The notes under the pieces were generated by a model that was given only the letters and a program-made list of their open reading frames with translations, was not told the DNA's origin and ran no database searches. A DNA stretch of 45,610 bases from a bacterium (GTDB lineage: Bacteria > Patescibacteriota > Saccharimonadia > CAILAD01 > BJGX01). Position 1 is the first letter of the stretch; each line of letters begins with the position of its first letter. Of this stretch, positions 16,985 to 27,353 are shown in pieces. Made by a program: the position numbers and the translations under genes. The stretch lies in the NCBI GenBank assembly GCA_029778565.1, contig JAKOQC010000249.1, positions 1 through 45,610 on the forward strand, in the 5' to 3' direction.

Positions 16985-18055
16985 ATGCAAAATTCAATCC
17001 CCAGAATCGAAAAATATCTCGAAGAAGTTGTACGCCGCGACAGCTCGGACCTTCACTTACAGGTTGGATTGCCAGCCATGCTACGTATTGATGGCAAACT
17101 AACACCCGTAGAAGACAAGTTAGCACTCAGCGAAAAAGATATAGAAGAAATTTTGGCTACATTGCTCGATGAACCACAAAAGGCCAAATTGCAAAAGAAC
17201 CGAGAGCTTGATTTTTCGTTTGCGTTTGGCGATCTGGCTCGGTTTCGTGTAAACGCCTTCCACGAAAAAGGCAACCTAGCTGCTGCCCTCAGGCTTATTC
17301 CTACCAAAATTCGTACTGTAGATGAGCTTGGTCTACCGCAAGTTATTAGCGGCTTTACCCAATTGCCTCGTGGGTTGGTGCTTATTACTGGCCCAACTGG
17401 CTCGGGTAAATCTACCACTCAAGCGGCTATGATAGACCTTATTAACACCAATCGCTCAGAACATATTATTACTATTGAAGACCCTATTGAATACCAGCAC
17501 CAGCACAAGAAATCCATTATTGTACAACGCGAAGTGCAGTTTGATACCCTTACCTTTGCGGCCGCGCTGCGTTCGGCTTTGCGTGAAGATCCAGATGTTG
17601 TGCTAATTGGCGAAATGCGCGACCTCGAAACTATTGCTACAGCTATTACTGTTGCCGAAACAGGTCACTTGGTACTGGCTACCTTACACACCAACTCGGC
17701 TGCGCAATCAATAGACCGTATGATAGATGTGTTTCCGCCACACCAACAACAGCAAATACGCATTCAGCTCTCTAATGTATTAGCTGGCATTGTTTCGCAA
17801 CGCCTTATACCAATGGTAGGGGGTGGCAGAATTGCTGCGGCCGAAGTGTTGGTAGTTACACCAGCGGTACGCAATATTATCCGCGAAGCTAAATCACATC
17901 AGATAGATGCGGTTATTCAAACCGGTGCCGACAAAGGCATGCAATCTATGGATAGAGTATTGGTTGGTCTTATTAATGAGGGCAAAATTACCTACGAAGA
18001 AGCCAAGAATTATGCGGTAGACATGCAAGAGTTTGAACGCCTCATGAGGAAGTAG
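16985..18055 (+). CDS. pilT: Pilus retraction ATPase PilT
   Basis: A 356-aa protein, the right size for PilT, with PAS-like N-domain, Walker A GPTGSGKS (136-143), Walker B region DVVLIGEMRDLETI and His box ETGHLVLATLHTNSA. It also has the PilT-typical DVFPPHQQQQIR. Its presence implies retractable pili, and so twitching or uptake of DNA or prey contact; which of these is not shown. It is encoded between pilB and pilC. Confidence 0.96.
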   Translation: MQNSIPRIEKYLEEVVRRDSSDLHLQVGLPAMLRIDGKLTPVEDKLALSEKDIEEILATLLDEPQKAKLQKNRELDFSFAFGDLARFRVNAFHEKGNLAAALRLIPTKIRTVDELGLPQVISGFTQLPRGLVLITGPTGSGKSTTQAAMIDLINTNRSEHIITIEDPIEYQHQHKKSIIVQREVQFDTLTFAAALRSALREDPDVVLIGEMRDLETIATAITVAETGHLVLATLHTNSAAQSIDRMIDVFPPHQQQQIRIQLSNVLAGIVSQRLIPMVGGGRIAAAEVLVVTPAVRNIIREAKSHQIDAVIQTGADKGMQSMDRVLVGLINEGKITYEEAKNYAVDMQEFERLMRK

Positions 18056-18062
18056 TACAAGA

Positions 18063-19319
18063 ATGATAGAGTTTGCATACACTGCCAAAGACGAGCGGGC
18101 CGGCAAGGTTGTTAAAGGTAAAATATCAGCCGATAACGAGATGGCGGCTGCCAATATTCTTAACTCTAAACAGCTTTTTCCGATAAAGATTGTGCCGGCT
18201 AGTAGCCAGAATGTTTTTGGTAACATTACCTTATTTAATAAAGTAAGTGGCAAAAGTCGAGTTATCTTTACTCGTCAGCTGGCCACATTAGTAAAAGCAG
18301 GCTTACCTATTACCCAGGCTCTTAACACCTCTATAGAGCAGGTAAATGATAAAAACTTTAAATCTATTCTCGAAAAAATTGCCGCTTCGGTAGAAGGGGG
18401 TACCAGTTTGGCAGACTCATTTGCTCAGTACCCATCAATATTTAATCACGTCTACGTTAGCTTGGTACACGCCGGTGAAGAGTCTGGTACGCTCGATCAA
18501 ACCTTACTGCGCCTAGCCGACCAGCAAGAAAATGAGCAGCAAATTATCTCTAAGATCCGCGGCGCGCTTATATACCCGGCGCTTGTTTTGGTTACGATTA
18601 TTGCAGTTTTGGCCTTTATGTTGGTATCGGTAATGCCACAGATATCAAGTCTATATACCGAGCTAAAGAAGCCGCTACCAATAGTCTCGCAAATTACATT
18701 GTCTGTATCTCAATTTACTATTCATTACTGGTGGCTAACTCTTATACTGCTAGTAGCTGCCATATTTGGTGTACGTGCCTATATTCGTAGCCCTAATGGT
18801 CGTCGTGCTTGGGATAAACTAAAGATGAATGTTCCGGTGCTTGGCACACTCTTCCGCAAGATGTATATGGCGCGTTTTACCCGTACCCTCGGTAGCCTTG
18901 TAAATTCGGGTGTACCACTTTTAGAAGCACTCAATATTAGTGCCGAATCGATTAACAATGTAGTACTAGCCGATATTGTACAAAAGGCCGCTCAAGATGT
19001 AAGAACTGGTAAGTCGCTTAGCGGTGCGCTCGAGAAGAACGAATATTTCTTAAAACTTGTACCACAGATGATAAAGGTGGGTGAAGAATCTGGCACGCTT
19101 GGTGATATGTTAGATAAAGTAGCTACGTTTTATGAGGATGAGGTAGACCAGGCAGTAAAAAATATTAGCACCATAATAGAGCCAGTATTAATGATTGTGC
19201 TTGGGCTGATGGTTGGGTTTATTATTATTGCTATTCTGTACCCCGTATATAGTTTGGTAGGTGGAGGGATTAACCTCAACACAACTGGTTCATCAAATTC
19301 AACCACACAGGTAAAATAA
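18063..19319 (+). CDS. pilC: Pilus inner-membrane platform protein PilC
   Basis: A 418-aa platform protein with two T2SSF domains (about 68-190 and 270-395) and three transmembrane segments. Typical stretches are FTRQLATLVKAGLPITQAL and FTRTLGSLVNSGVPLLEAL. It couples the PilB/PilT motors to pilin insertion or removal. It is the last gene of the run; pilA then has its own promoter. Confidence 0.95.
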   Translation: MIEFAYTAKDERAGKVVKGKISADNEMAAANILNSKQLFPIKIVPASSQNVFGNITLFNKVSGKSRVIFTRQLATLVKAGLPITQALNTSIEQVNDKNFKSILEKIAASVEGGTSLADSFAQYPSIFNHVYVSLVHAGEESGTLDQTLLRLADQQENEQQIISKIRGALIYPALVLVTIIAVLAFMLVSVMPQISSLYTELKKPLPIVSQITLSVSQFTIHYWWLTLILLVAAIFGVRAYIRSPNGRRAWDKLKMNVPVLGTLFRKMYMARFTRTLGSLVNSGVPLLEALNISAESINNVVLADIVQKAAQDVRTGKSLSGALEKNEYFLKLVPQMIKVGEESGTLGDMLDKVATFYEDEVDQAVKNISTIIEPVLMIVLGLMVGFIIIAILYPVYSLVGGGINLNTTGSSNSTTQVK

Positions 19320-19364
19320 CTCAGCTTCCTTAGAGAAGAGTGGCTTATTTCCTAACTAACGGGG

Positions 19365-19393
19365 TTGACACCAAAAAGCTTATGCTTCAGAAT
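19365..19393 (+). promoter_or_regulatory. Dedicated pilA promoter
   Basis: A perfect TTGACA (19365-19370) lies 17 bp from CAGAAT (19388-19393). The leader of about 40 nt has SD AAGGAG near 19422. With the terminator after the gene this makes pilA a monocistronic unit, as expected for an abundant major pilin. Confidence 0.65.
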
Positions 19394-19439
19394 AGAAAAC
19401 AAACAACATAACAAGTATTAATAAGGAGAAAACAGACAA

Positions 19440-19865
19440 ATGAAACCCACCCCCAAAAAACAAAACGGCTTTACCCTGATAGAAATTGTAATTGTACTCG
19501 CAATTGCAGCGCTTATTATGGTAATTGTGTTCTTAGCAATTCAGGGTGCACAGAGAAGTCGTAGAGATACTCAACGTCGTGATGCGGCAGGTCAAGTTCT
19601 AGCACAAATGGAGAATTATGCAGGCAATCATTCAGGCGACTACCCTGCCAATCAAGCAGCATTTAATACTCAAATGACAACAGGTGGCTATGCATTAGTA
19701 GGGAATGCTAATAATGACCCACTTTCTAATTCTGCCTATCAATATTCTGGTGCTAGAACACCATCACCAACAGCTTCGGCAGGATTTACATACACTTTAT
19801 CTGGTAAACAAATAACTGTTTGTGTAAATCTTGAATCTAGTGCACAGGCTTGTTTTAATAACTAA
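19440..19865 (+). CDS. pilA: Major type IV pilin PilA
   Basis: A 141-aa prepilin with a short basic leader and class III cleavage site NG/FTLIEIVIVLAIAAL followed by the hydrophobic N-terminal helix. A small globular head carries two Cys near the C-terminus (VCVNLESSAQAC) that could form the D-region disulfide. Its own promoter and terminator and its position before the peptidase gene support it as major pilin. Confidence 0.92.
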   Translation: MKPTPKKQNGFTLIEIVIVLAIAALIMVIVFLAIQGAQRSRRDTQRRDAAGQVLAQMENYAGNHSGDYPANQAAFNTQMTTGGYALVGNANNDPLSNSAYQYSGARTPSPTASAGFTYTLSGKQITVCVNLESSAQACFNN

Positions 19866-19877
19866 GTAGCGCTTCTC

Positions 19878-19909
19878 TCAAAAAAAGACCCATCAAGGGC
19901 CTTTTTTGA
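19878..19909 (+). terminator. Rho-independent terminator after pilA
   Basis: The stem TCAAAAAAAG-a-CCC pairs with GGG-c-CTTTTTTGA around an ATCAA loop. The A and T tracts make it usable in both directions. Confidence 0.85.
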
Positions 19910-19940
19910 TTAATAGCGCATTACCCGCCATAATAGAATA

Positions 19941-20735
19941 ATGATTCTAACTATTACACTTATGTTTGCCCTTATTGGCGTTATTATGGGGAGTTTTTGT
20001 AATGCCTGGGCATATCGATTGCTAAGAGGCGAGAGTATTGCCAAGGGCCGCTCTAAATGCCCACATTGTCATCACCAACTTGCTTGGTACGATAACATAC
20101 CACTTCTTAGTTATATTCTGCTCTGGGGCAAGTGCCGATACTGTAAAAAACCTATTTCTGCACAGTATCCACTAGTAGAGCTGGCAAGTGGGCTACTATT
20201 TGCTGGGCTCTACCTATTCTTCATACCTGCTACAAACCTTCAGTGGCTGATGCTTATTTTGTGGTGTTTGCTTAGTGTATTCTTAATTACATCATTTATT
20301 ACTGACTGGCTTGAGCTGATACTACCAGATAACTATATGGTGCCAGCTATTGTAGTCAGTCTACTTATTGCACTTCTGGCATCGTACACATCAGGGCAAG
20401 GGTTTGTTTGGAATGTTTTATTTGGCCGAATACTACAAGCAGGTATATTTGTGGCTATATATTGCGCATTATATTTTGGTTCTAAGGGTAAATTTATTGG
20501 GGATGGCGATATTCGTTTGGCCGCAGTGCTTGGTTTGGCTTTGGCACTACCACAGCTCTTGGTAGCTGTTTTTGCTACCTATGTTATTGGTGCGGCTATT
20601 GGCTCGTTTTGTATCATCTCTAAGCTAAAGACTCGTAAAGATGTAATTGCTTTTGGGCCATTTCTAATTATAGGGCTCTACATAGGCTTATTCTGGGGCG
20701 AGCAAATTGCTCGCTGGTATCTCCATCTCTTTTAG
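19941..20735 (+). CDS. pilD: Prepilin peptidase PilD (A24 family)
   Basis: A 264-aa integral membrane aspartic protease that cleaves prepilin leaders and methylates the new N-terminus. It shows the N-terminal domain with two zinc CxxC pairs (CPHC and CRYC), the first catalytic Asp region TDWLELILPD and the second motif GDGDIRLAAVLG. About eight membrane segments are present. A CATAAT box ends 6 nt before ATG 19941, giving a leaderless start. Confidence 0.95.
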   Translation: MILTITLMFALIGVIMGSFCNAWAYRLLRGESIAKGRSKCPHCHHQLAWYDNIPLLSYILLWGKCRYCKKPISAQYPLVELASGLLFAGLYLFFIPATNLQWLMLILWCLLSVFLITSFITDWLELILPDNYMVPAIVVSLLIALLASYTSGQGFVWNVLFGRILQAGIFVAIYCALYFGSKGKFIGDGDIRLAAVLGLALALPQLLVAVFATYVIGAAIGSFCIISKLKTRKDVIAFGPFLIIGLYIGLFWGEQIARWYLHLF

Positions 20736-20767
20736 GCATTGAGTTTATACCAGATAGCCATAAGTGG

Positions 20768-20773
20768 TATAAT
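20768..20773 (+). promoter_or_regulatory. -10 box of the minor pilin operon
   Basis: A perfect TATAAT ends 6 nt before ATG 20780, with no SD. This predicts a leaderless mRNA for the run of four pilin-like genes. Confidence 0.5.
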
Positions 20774-20779
20774 AATGGT

Positions 20780-21454
20780 ATGTTGCAAAATAAAAAGTTT
20801 GGCTTTAGTTTAGTAGAACTGGTAATTGTATTGGCGATTTCGTCAATGCTTCTGGTTATGGTCGGCGGGTTTTATGCTCAGCGCAGAACTGTAGCTTCTG
20901 ACGATGCCATTAGGCAAATGATAAGTAGTATACAAACAGTTCAGACCGAGGCAAGAACAAATTTAGGTCCCACTAATGGTGCTGTGTTTGCACCAGGAGA
21001 TACATTTTTTGGTGAAGCAATAGAGTTTAGTAATGATGGTTGCGGGGATGTTTCTTGTATTGTTGTTCACAAGCTAAAAGCTAATGCGACTAATACAATT
21101 ATTAGTAAGTATGAAACCTATAATATTACTAACTCACAAAATTTGCAGTATTTTGTTGGATCTGGTGAGTGTAGTGACACTACTTTCGTTAGTTGTTTCA
21201 CATTTAATAGCGGCACTTCTAGTATTAGTAATTTTGCAAGTTACTTTGTGGTATTCAAAAGTGGAAGTGGTGACCCTGTGTATTTAGATAAAACAGCAAG
21301 TGGTTGTGGAGGGCCGTCGTATGCAAAAAGTTGCTTTACACAAAATGGCAAACTACAGCAAGCAGTTTCGAGTGAATCAGAAACGGCCGGGAATAGGTAT
21401 TTATTGAAGATTGATATGGCTGGAGGGGGTAATTTAACCTACACCAAGCTATGA
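20780..21454 (+). CDS. Minor pilin (GspH/FimT-like)
   Basis: A 224-aa protein with prepilin signal FG/FSLVELVIVLAISSMLL and a Ser/Thr/Cys-rich globular region with several Cys that could form disulfides. It is the first of four overlapping pilin-like genes, probably the tip or initiation complex. Its TGA overlaps the next ATG by 4 nt. Confidence 0.82.
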   Translation: MLQNKKFGFSLVELVIVLAISSMLLVMVGGFYAQRRTVASDDAIRQMISSIQTVQTEARTNLGPTNGAVFAPGDTFFGEAIEFSNDGCGDVSCIVVHKLKANATNTIISKYETYNITNSQNLQYFVGSGECSDTTFVSCFTFNSGTSSISNFASYFVVFKSGSGDPVYLDKTASGCGGPSYAKSCFTQNGKLQQAVSSESETAGNRYLLKIDMAGGGNLTYTKL

Positions 21455-22014
21455 GAAATCGACTACCAAAAGGAGATACATTAATAGAAGTAATTTTTGC
21501 CTTTGCTATACTTGGCACTATTATTGGCTTTGCATTTACTGGTGTTATTCAGGGTCGTAGAAGTGCAATATCTGCTCAACAACGTACCCAAGCACTTTTT
21601 CTATTACAACAACAAAGTGAGGCACTGGTGGGTTATAGAAGTAGTTTGGTATGGAGCTCAGCAGATGGTTGCCCAAGTTTCTTAGAAGGTGGTACTGGTA
21701 GTCTTTGTGTTGGTAGTAGTTTGCCAATTATTACTTCTGCTCATGAATATTGTCTAACAACCGTTAGTGGTGATCAGACTACTTGGAACCTGATTGATAC
21801 AACTATCAATCCAAACCAATGTCCAGCTTCTGAGAGTGGTATAACAGTACGGACCAAATTTACTGGAAGAAATCCATTGTCGAGTGCCGATCTTAGTCTG
21901 GGTAATGTAAGTAGTGCATCAACCGAGGTACAGGCTAATATTGTAGCTACCTGGACCGATTCTTTTGGTAATCAGAGTGCACAAAATATTGTAATATTAA
22001 CGAAGAATAGATAA
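21451..22014 (+). CDS. Minor pilin (PilV/GspI-like)
   Basis: A 187-aa protein with a prepilin site KG/DTLIEVIFAFAILGT. The first mature residue would be Asp instead of the usual Phe or Met, a feature seen in some initiator pilins. Cys residues in the head suggest disulfides. It overlaps both neighbours by 1-4 nt. Confidence 0.8.
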   Translation: MRNRLPKGDTLIEVIFAFAILGTIIGFAFTGVIQGRRSAISAQQRTQALFLLQQQSEALVGYRSSLVWSSADGCPSFLEGGTGSLCVGSSLPIITSAHEYCLTTVSGDQTTWNLIDTTINPNQCPASESGITVRTKFTGRNPLSSADLSLGNVSSASTEVQANIVATWTDSFGNQSAQNIVILTKNR

Positions 22015-22631
22015 TGAACACAAATACTACTCAGAATAACAGAACTAGGTCTTCCCAGGGCTTTACATTAATTGAGCTAATATTTTCGATTGCACTGATA
22101 TCGTTTATGTTAACAACTGTTCTGGTTACTTTTTTAGGTGTATTTCGCTTTTATTTGTGGTCGCAAACTATTAATGCAAACCAAATATCTTCAAGACAAC
22201 TCTTAACTAATTTAAGTAAAGATATTCAGTCTGGTGTAGTAGACAGTGCTGGAGTGGGGTCGATATGTATCAATACACCAAATAGTATTGAGGCAAAATC
22301 AATTTATTATTTTTTGGATGTAAATCACCAGGTTCATAAGAAACTAATTAGTTCACCCAATTGTAACCCACTCAATTTAGTGTCTGAAGAAATCATATCT
22401 AACCCAACTTTAACAGTTGATAGATTAGATTTTGGCGTTGTTAGGGGCGCAACCGGCAATAGCTGCAGTTCTCCAACTACTGATTGTAAACCACCACTGC
22501 GACAGAGTGTTACTATCAACCTAGATATAACTAATGGATTTCCAGACGCTGTAACGGGTAAATGTAAACCAGGGGATAATTTTTGTAATCAAGCATCATT
22601 TATTACCGCAGTAAATGAAACTACAAGATGA
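22014..22631 (+). CDS. Minor pilin (PilW/GspJ-like)
   Basis: A 205-aa protein with prepilin signal QG/FTLIELIFSIALISF after a polar leader of about 20 residues, then a globular head with six or more Cys. It is third in the minor-pilin run; its ATG overlaps the previous stop by one base. Confidence 0.82.
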   Translation: MNTNTTQNNRTRSSQGFTLIELIFSIALISFMLTTVLVTFLGVFRFYLWSQTINANQISSRQLLTNLSKDIQSGVVDSAGVGSICINTPNSIEAKSIYYFLDVNHQVHKKLISSPNCNPLNLVSEEIISNPTLTVDRLDFGVVRGATGNSCSSPTTDCKPPLRQSVTINLDITNGFPDAVTGKCKPGDNFCNQASFITAVNETTR

Positions 22632-22670
22632 TTGCAGTGTTAGGGTTGAAAGTTTAGAATAAACATAAGT

Positions 22671-23777
22671 ATGAAAACCTATGAGAATCATAAAAATTAT
22701 CCAAAGGGAGCCGCCTCACTTCTTATAGTAGTTGCACTATCTCTTATACTAATTACTATCGTAATTGGAATAACGACACTTTCTATTAGGCAAAGCAGAC
22801 AGGCACTCAATACCGATCTTAGTAATCGTGCACTAGCTGCCGCAAAGTCTGCTACTCAAGATGCGGCGCTTGCGGCACTGAATGACCCGCAGATCAATTA
22901 TCCCAATTGTAATGGTAGTGATGCCCGTAACTCAGCAGGAACAGTTAGTTCGGCAGAAGCAAAAAAGTTTACACAACCCCTTGTTTCAGCTGATGCGGGT
23001 AACCAAACAGAAATTGTGTGTCGCACGTTAGTCTCAACTGCTCCTTCTATTACTGGCCAGCTCAAAAAAGATGAAGATACACAAATTCTTCTTACGTTAG
23101 ATACTGTTGCTCGCATTGGCATTGTCTGGAATAAGGAGGGGGTGGATTCTCTTAGCCCAAGCTATAATGGCAGCATTTACCCTTCAAGTTATGGATACTC
23201 TAATGCTGCAGGTTTAGAACTCAGTTTTGTATATTGGCCCAAATCTGGTGTGAATGCTCCTCCTGGTATAAAAACCTTCTACGTTATGCCTGGTAATTCC
23301 GATCAATCGCAATTAAATAGCCATAAAATAAATGGTAACAGTATTGTTAGTTCTAACTGCTCAAGCTTTCTAGGCAGTGGATATAGTTGTTATTTAACTC
23401 TAGATACAAACAATCCTAATACAATTACTAACTTAGGTATTAATCCAGCTACGTATAATATTGCCATGCGCATAACTGCTCGATACGCGCAGGCTACATA
23501 TCAGGCGCTGTTTTATAAAACTACCTCTGAGAATGTCGGTCAAGATCCACCAACTGCAAATGTACAAAACACAAAGGCTGTTATTGATGTTACCGCAAAA
23601 GTCGGTAATTTATATCGAAGAGTACAAGCCGAACAGCCTATTGGTAATCTGAGCTTTTTAGATAGTGTACTATATTCAGGTGGCTCAATTTGCAAAAATC
23701 TAGTTGTATATGATGACCATACATCTAGCCCGTCGGTAGGTAATGGTAAAAATGACTGCGGTAGTATTAACGATTAA
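22671..23777 (+). CDS. PilX-like pilus protein
   Basis: A 368-aa protein with a short basic leader and KG/AASLLIVVALSLILITIVI. This N-terminal helix is typical of PilX/GspK-like proteins, which cap the pilus tip complex. The rest is extracellular and Ser/Asn-rich. It follows the three minor pilins after a 39-nt gap and abuts the convergent Xer gene with no spacer. Confidence 0.75.
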   Translation: MKTYENHKNYPKGAASLLIVVALSLILITIVIGITTLSIRQSRQALNTDLSNRALAAAKSATQDAALAALNDPQINYPNCNGSDARNSAGTVSSAEAKKFTQPLVSADAGNQTEIVCRTLVSTAPSITGQLKKDEDTQILLTLDTVARIGIVWNKEGVDSLSPSYNGSIYPSSYGYSNAAGLELSFVYWPKSGVNAPPGIKTFYVMPGNSDQSQLNSHKINGNSIVSSNCSSFLGSGYSCYLTLDTNNPNTITNLGINPATYNIAMRITARYAQATYQALFYKTTSENVGQDPPTANVQNTKAVIDVTAKVGNLYRRVQAEQPIGNLSFLDSVLYSGGSICKNLVVYDDHTSSPSVGNGKNDCGSIND

Positions 23778-24689
23778 TTATTGATTACCAGAATGGTACT
23801 TATTATGCACCTCGCGTAGGCGAGGGTCGGTAACATGGGTGTATACCTGAGTAGTCTGAATATTGGCATGCCCCAGCAAGCTCTGTACGCTACGTAGGTC
23901 TGCGCCATTGGTAAGTAGATCTGTCGCAAAGCTGTGTCTTAGGGTATGAGGTGTAACATGTTTGGCAATACCGGCTTTCTTAGCATAACGTTCTACCAGG
24001 CGCTGAATAGAGCGTACCGAGAGGCGCGTATACTCACCGCCATTAAAGTCCGACTGGCTACCTCTAAAGTGCAGAAAGAGTGGGGTAAAGTCGTCTTTGC
24101 GGGTATCTAGGTAGCGCTGCAAAGAAACTATCGCAGACTCAGAGACATACACTGGTCTGTCTTTTTGTCCCTTGCCCCGTACGGCAAACTCACCATTCTT
24201 AACATCTACATCAGATACGTTGAGTGCAGCTAGCTCGCTAACGCGCAAGCCAGTAGAGAAGAGGAGTTCTAAAATAGCCCTATCGCGCAAGCCAATGTTG
24301 GTTTTGGTATCTACGGCCTCAATGAGTCGTACAACTTCTTCTTGAGATAAAAATTCAACCTTAGGCCTAGCGCTTGTGGCGAGTTCTATTTTTTCTGGTG
24401 CAAGACTTTGTACATCTCGCCTGGCTAGGTATTTGAGAAAGCTGCGCATAGCTATAAGGTGATAGTTTTGGGTAGCAGGCCCTATTTTGCGACCATCTTC
24501 GGTTTTGTATCTATTGAGCCACTGTCGCCATTTGCTGATAGTTTGGCTGGTTATTTTACTCACCTTAATATCATCACTAAATTCTAAGAAACGGTTAAGG
24601 TAGAGAGAGTAGTTTTCGATAGTCTTAAGACTACGGCCACGCTCTACCTCTAAGTATTCTAAAAAATCACTCATATATTCACTAAACAT
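23778..24689 (-). CDS. Tyrosine recombinase XerC/XerD-like
   Basis: A 303-aa protein, the standard size for Xer. It has an N-terminal SAM-like DNA-binding domain and catalytic residues in GLRVSELAAL (Arg), HTLRHSFATDLL (His-x-x-Arg), GHANIQTTQVYTHV (His and Tyr nucleophile). It probably resolves chromosome dimers with FtsK, which is encoded in this window. Whether it is XerC, XerD or a lone XerH-type enzyme cannot be decided. A CATAAT box ends 6 nt before the ATG. Confidence 0.92.
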   Translation of the reverse strand: MFSEYMSDFLEYLEVERGRSLKTIENYSLYLNRFLEFSDDIKVSKITSQTISKWRQWLNRYKTEDGRKIGPATQNYHLIAMRSFLKYLARRDVQSLAPEKIELATSARPKVEFLSQEEVVRLIEAVDTKTNIGLRDRAILELLFSTGLRVSELAALNVSDVDVKNGEFAVRGKGQKDRPVYVSESAIVSLQRYLDTRKDDFTPLFLHFRGSQSDFNGGEYTRLSVRSIQRLVERYAKKAGIAKHVTPHTLRHSFATDLLTNGADLRSVQSLLGHANIQTTQVYTHVTDPRLREVHNKYHSGNQ

Positions 24690-24761
24690 AACCTTATTAT
24701 GATTGTGCGACGCAATATTTGCAAATCGCTTGTTTATCTGGAATAAATAGCATTTTCTTGG

Positions 24762-24767
24762 TATAAT
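24762..24767 (+). promoter_or_regulatory. -10 box of mnmG
   Basis: TATAAT ends 11 nt before ATG 24779, with no SD between. Confidence 0.5.
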
Positions 24768-24778
24768 TCAACTCGAAT

Positions 24779-26626
24779 ATGAAAGCTGTTCAATCTAAAC
24801 ATTATGATGTAATTGTTGTGGGTGCTGGGCATGCTGGTTGCGAGGCTGCAATTGCCAGTGCTCGACTAGGCGCCAAAACCGCCCTCATTACTGCTAACCT
24901 AGAAAAGGTGGCGGCTTTGCCATGTAATCCTTCTGTAGGCGGCCCAGGTAAAGGGCATTTAGTACGTGAGATAGATGCATTGGGCGGAGTAATGGGTCGT
25001 GTAGCCGATGCTAGTGCAATTCAGATAAAAGAATTGAACACATCTAAGGGTCCGGCCGTACGTGCGTATCGTGCTCAGTTAGATCGTAGTCTTTACAATC
25101 AAAATATGAAGGCTGAACTCTTATTGGTAAAAAATCTCGACTTAATACAAGATGAAGTTGTAGAAGTTACAACAAAATCCCAAAAAATTACCGGGGTAGG
25201 TACAAAAATATATGGCAAAATAGCTGCCAATACTGTCATTATCTGCTCGGGTACGTTCTTGAATGGCGAGATTATTTTGGGTCCCAAAGTTATTAAGAAG
25301 GGTGGGCGAATGGACGAAACTTCTTCTGACTTACTCTCAAAATCACTTACGAAGTTGGGTCTGGAGAAAGGACGACTGAAAACTGGTACCCCAATGCGTA
25401 TTAAACGTAGTAGTATTGACTACAGTCAGCTTGAAGAAGCACCCGGTATGGCGGGTAAAATTAGTTTTTCTCATCCAGACAAAGAGCTAATGCCGCTCGA
25501 GCAACAGGAACTTTGTTGGCTTACTTACACCAATGAGACTACACATAAATTGATATTGGATAATTATCATCGCTCTGGAAACATTTCTGGTCTTATTACC
25601 GAAACTGGCCCACGAAGCTGCCCCAGCTTAGACCTAAAAGTAAAGAACTTTCCAAACAAAGATAGGCACCCCATTTTTATTGAACCAGTTGGTCGTGAAG
25701 GCGGTGAAGACGGCGAGCGTATGTATTTACAGGGCTGCAGTACGGCTTTTTCTCCATATTGGCAGCGAAAGATCATCCGTTCTATAAAAGGGCTTGAGAA
25801 GGCTGAGTTTTTAGAATACGGCTATGCAGTACGGTATGATTATTTCTTACCCCATCAGTTAAAGACTACCCTAGAGGCTAAAACTGTACCTGGTTTGTAT
25901 TTTGCTGGCCAGATGAATGGCACAACCGGATATGAAGAGGCTGCTGCCCAAGGGTTAATAGCTGGCATTAACGCTGCGCTAAAAACTCAAAATAAGCCAG
26001 AATTTGTTCTTAGTAGAACAGAGGCATACATTGGTGTATTAATAGAAGATTTGGTGACTAAAACCCATGTAGAACCATACAGAATGTTCACCTCTCGGGC
26101 TGAGTATCGGTTACTCTTACGCAACGATAATGCCGATATTCGTCTGAGCAAAAAAGGTTATAAGCTTGGTTTGATATCACAAAACCGATACAAAGAAGTG
26201 CAGCGTAAAGAAACGGTTATTAACGAAGAAATAGATAGATTGCGCCGTGCAAAGGTAAAATTGCCAACAGCCACTATATCTGCTGCAGAGTTCTTGGCTC
26301 GACCGGAAAATTCATTGGCCAATCTTAAAACATATAATATAAAAAAGCCAAAAGAATTTGCTGAGAATGTAGAATTACTTATTAAATATGGTGGGTATTT
26401 TGAGCGACAAAAACGCAGTGCCCAACAGTTACAGACAAGAGCTAAACAGAAGTTACCTGCTAAGTTAGACTATCAAAAGATTACTGGATTGCGTAATGAG
26501 GCGAAAATGCGACTTGGACAAATTCGTCCAGAGACCGTAGCTCAGGCAATGCTAGTGCAAGGGATTACACCTGCAGATATGCAGCTGGTATTAATTCATG
26601 CGTATGCATTGCAGAAAAGCCGCTAA
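24779..26626 (+). CDS. mnmG: tRNA uridine-34 modification enzyme MnmG (GidA)
   Basis: A 615-aa FAD protein that with MnmE installs the cmnm5 group on wobble U34. It has the FAD motif [14 protein letters not shown] near residue 10, the [11 protein letters not shown] signature, KTGTPMR and [17 protein letters not shown], and the C-terminal helical MnmE/tRNA-binding domain. Length and motifs are complete. Its partner mnmE is not in the window. Confidence 0.97.
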   Translation: MKAVQSKHYDVIVVGAGHAGCEAAIASARLGAKTALITANLEKVAALPCNPSVGGPGKGHLVREIDALGGVMGRVADASAIQIKELNTSKGPAVRAYRAQLDRSLYNQNMKAELLLVKNLDLIQDEVVEVTTKSQKITGVGTKIYGKIAANTVIICSGTFLNGEIILGPKVIKKGGRMDETSSDLLSKSLTKLGLEKGRLKTGTPMRIKRSSIDYSQLEEAPGMAGKISFSHPDKELMPLEQQELCWLTYTNETTHKLILDNYHRSGNISGLITETGPRSCPSLDLKVKNFPNKDRHPIFIEPVGREGGEDGERMYLQGCSTAFSPYWQRKIIRSIKGLEKAEFLEYGYAVRYDYFLPHQLKTTLEAKTVPGLYFAGQMNGTTGYEEAAAQGLIAGINAALKTQNKPEFVLSRTEAYIGVLIEDLVTKTHVEPYRMFTSRAEYRLLLRNDNADIRLSKKGYKLGLISQNRYKEVQRKETVINEEIDRLRRAKVKLPTATISAAEFLARPENSLANLKTYNIKKPKEFAENVELLIKYGGYFERQKRSAQQLQTRAKQKLPAKLDYQKITGLRNEAKMRLGQIRPETVAQAMLVQGITPADMQLVLIHAYALQKSR

Positions 26627-26681
26627 AAACCGACAGATTATAACTGCTTATTTTCCCTTTCAATAAATATACACTACCTGA

Positions 26682-26687
26682 TATAAT
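26682..26687 (+). promoter_or_regulatory. -10 box of dedA-family gene
   Basis: TATAAT ends 9 nt before ATG 26697, with no SD. Confidence 0.5.
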
Positions 26688-26696
26688 AAACTGACA

Positions 26697-27353
26697 ATGT
26701 TTGGTCTTGAATTAGATAATTTAATTAGAACGATTGGCTATGTCGGGATTTTTGCAATTGTCTTTGCTGAATCTGGCTTGTTAATAGGATTTTTCTTACC
26801 AGGAGATAGCCTACTCTTTACTGCAGGATTTTTGGCTAGCCAGGGAGTGTTTAATATCGCTATTCTCTGCCTTGTCACTTTTGTGGCGGCAATAGCAGGG
26901 GATAATGCGGGTTATCAGTTTGGTAAAACCGCCGGCCCAAGACTCTTTAAGAAAGAAGATTCACTTGTCTTTAATAAAAATCATATCGACAAAGCCATGA
27001 GTTTTTATGAAAAACATGGTGGAAAAGCCATTATTTTTGCCCGTTTTATTCCTGTTGTACGTACATTTGCACCAATAGTGGCTGGTGCTGGCAAGATGAA
27101 ATATAAGAGGTTTCTTGCCTTTAACATAGTTGGCGCTGTTATTTGGGCTGTTGGTATTACATTACTTGGTTATTTTTTAGGTTCGGTAATTCCTGATGTT
27201 GATAAATATTTAATCCCGGCAATAATTATTGTTGTTTTACTTTCAGTTATTCCAAGCCTCTATCACTTACTGAAGGACCAAGAAAGACGCGCTCAGATTA
27301 TTGCTGGTGTTAAGAGTGTCCGAAAAAAACGTCGCAAGCAAGGCAATAAGTAA
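26697..27353 (+). CDS. DedA family membrane protein
   Basis: A 218-aa protein with the SNARE-assoc/DedA/VTT signature: an ESGLLIGFFLPGDSLLFTAG segment and the loop FARFIPVVRTFAPIVAGAGKM with conserved Arg residues. About five membrane helices and a basic C-terminal tail are seen. DedA proteins act in lipid (undecaprenyl phosphate) translocation. The TAA stop overlaps the next ATG by one base. Confidence 0.93.
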   Translation: MFGLELDNLIRTIGYVGIFAIVFAESGLLIGFFLPGDSLLFTAGFLASQGVFNIAILCLVTFVAAIAGDNAGYQFGKTAGPRLFKKEDSLVFNKNHIDKAMSFYEKHGGKAIIFARFIPVVRTFAPIVAGAGKMKYKRFLAFNIVGAVIWAVGITLLGYFLGSVIPDVDKYLIPAIIIVVLLSVIPSLYHLLKDQERRAQIIAGVKSVRKKRRKQGNK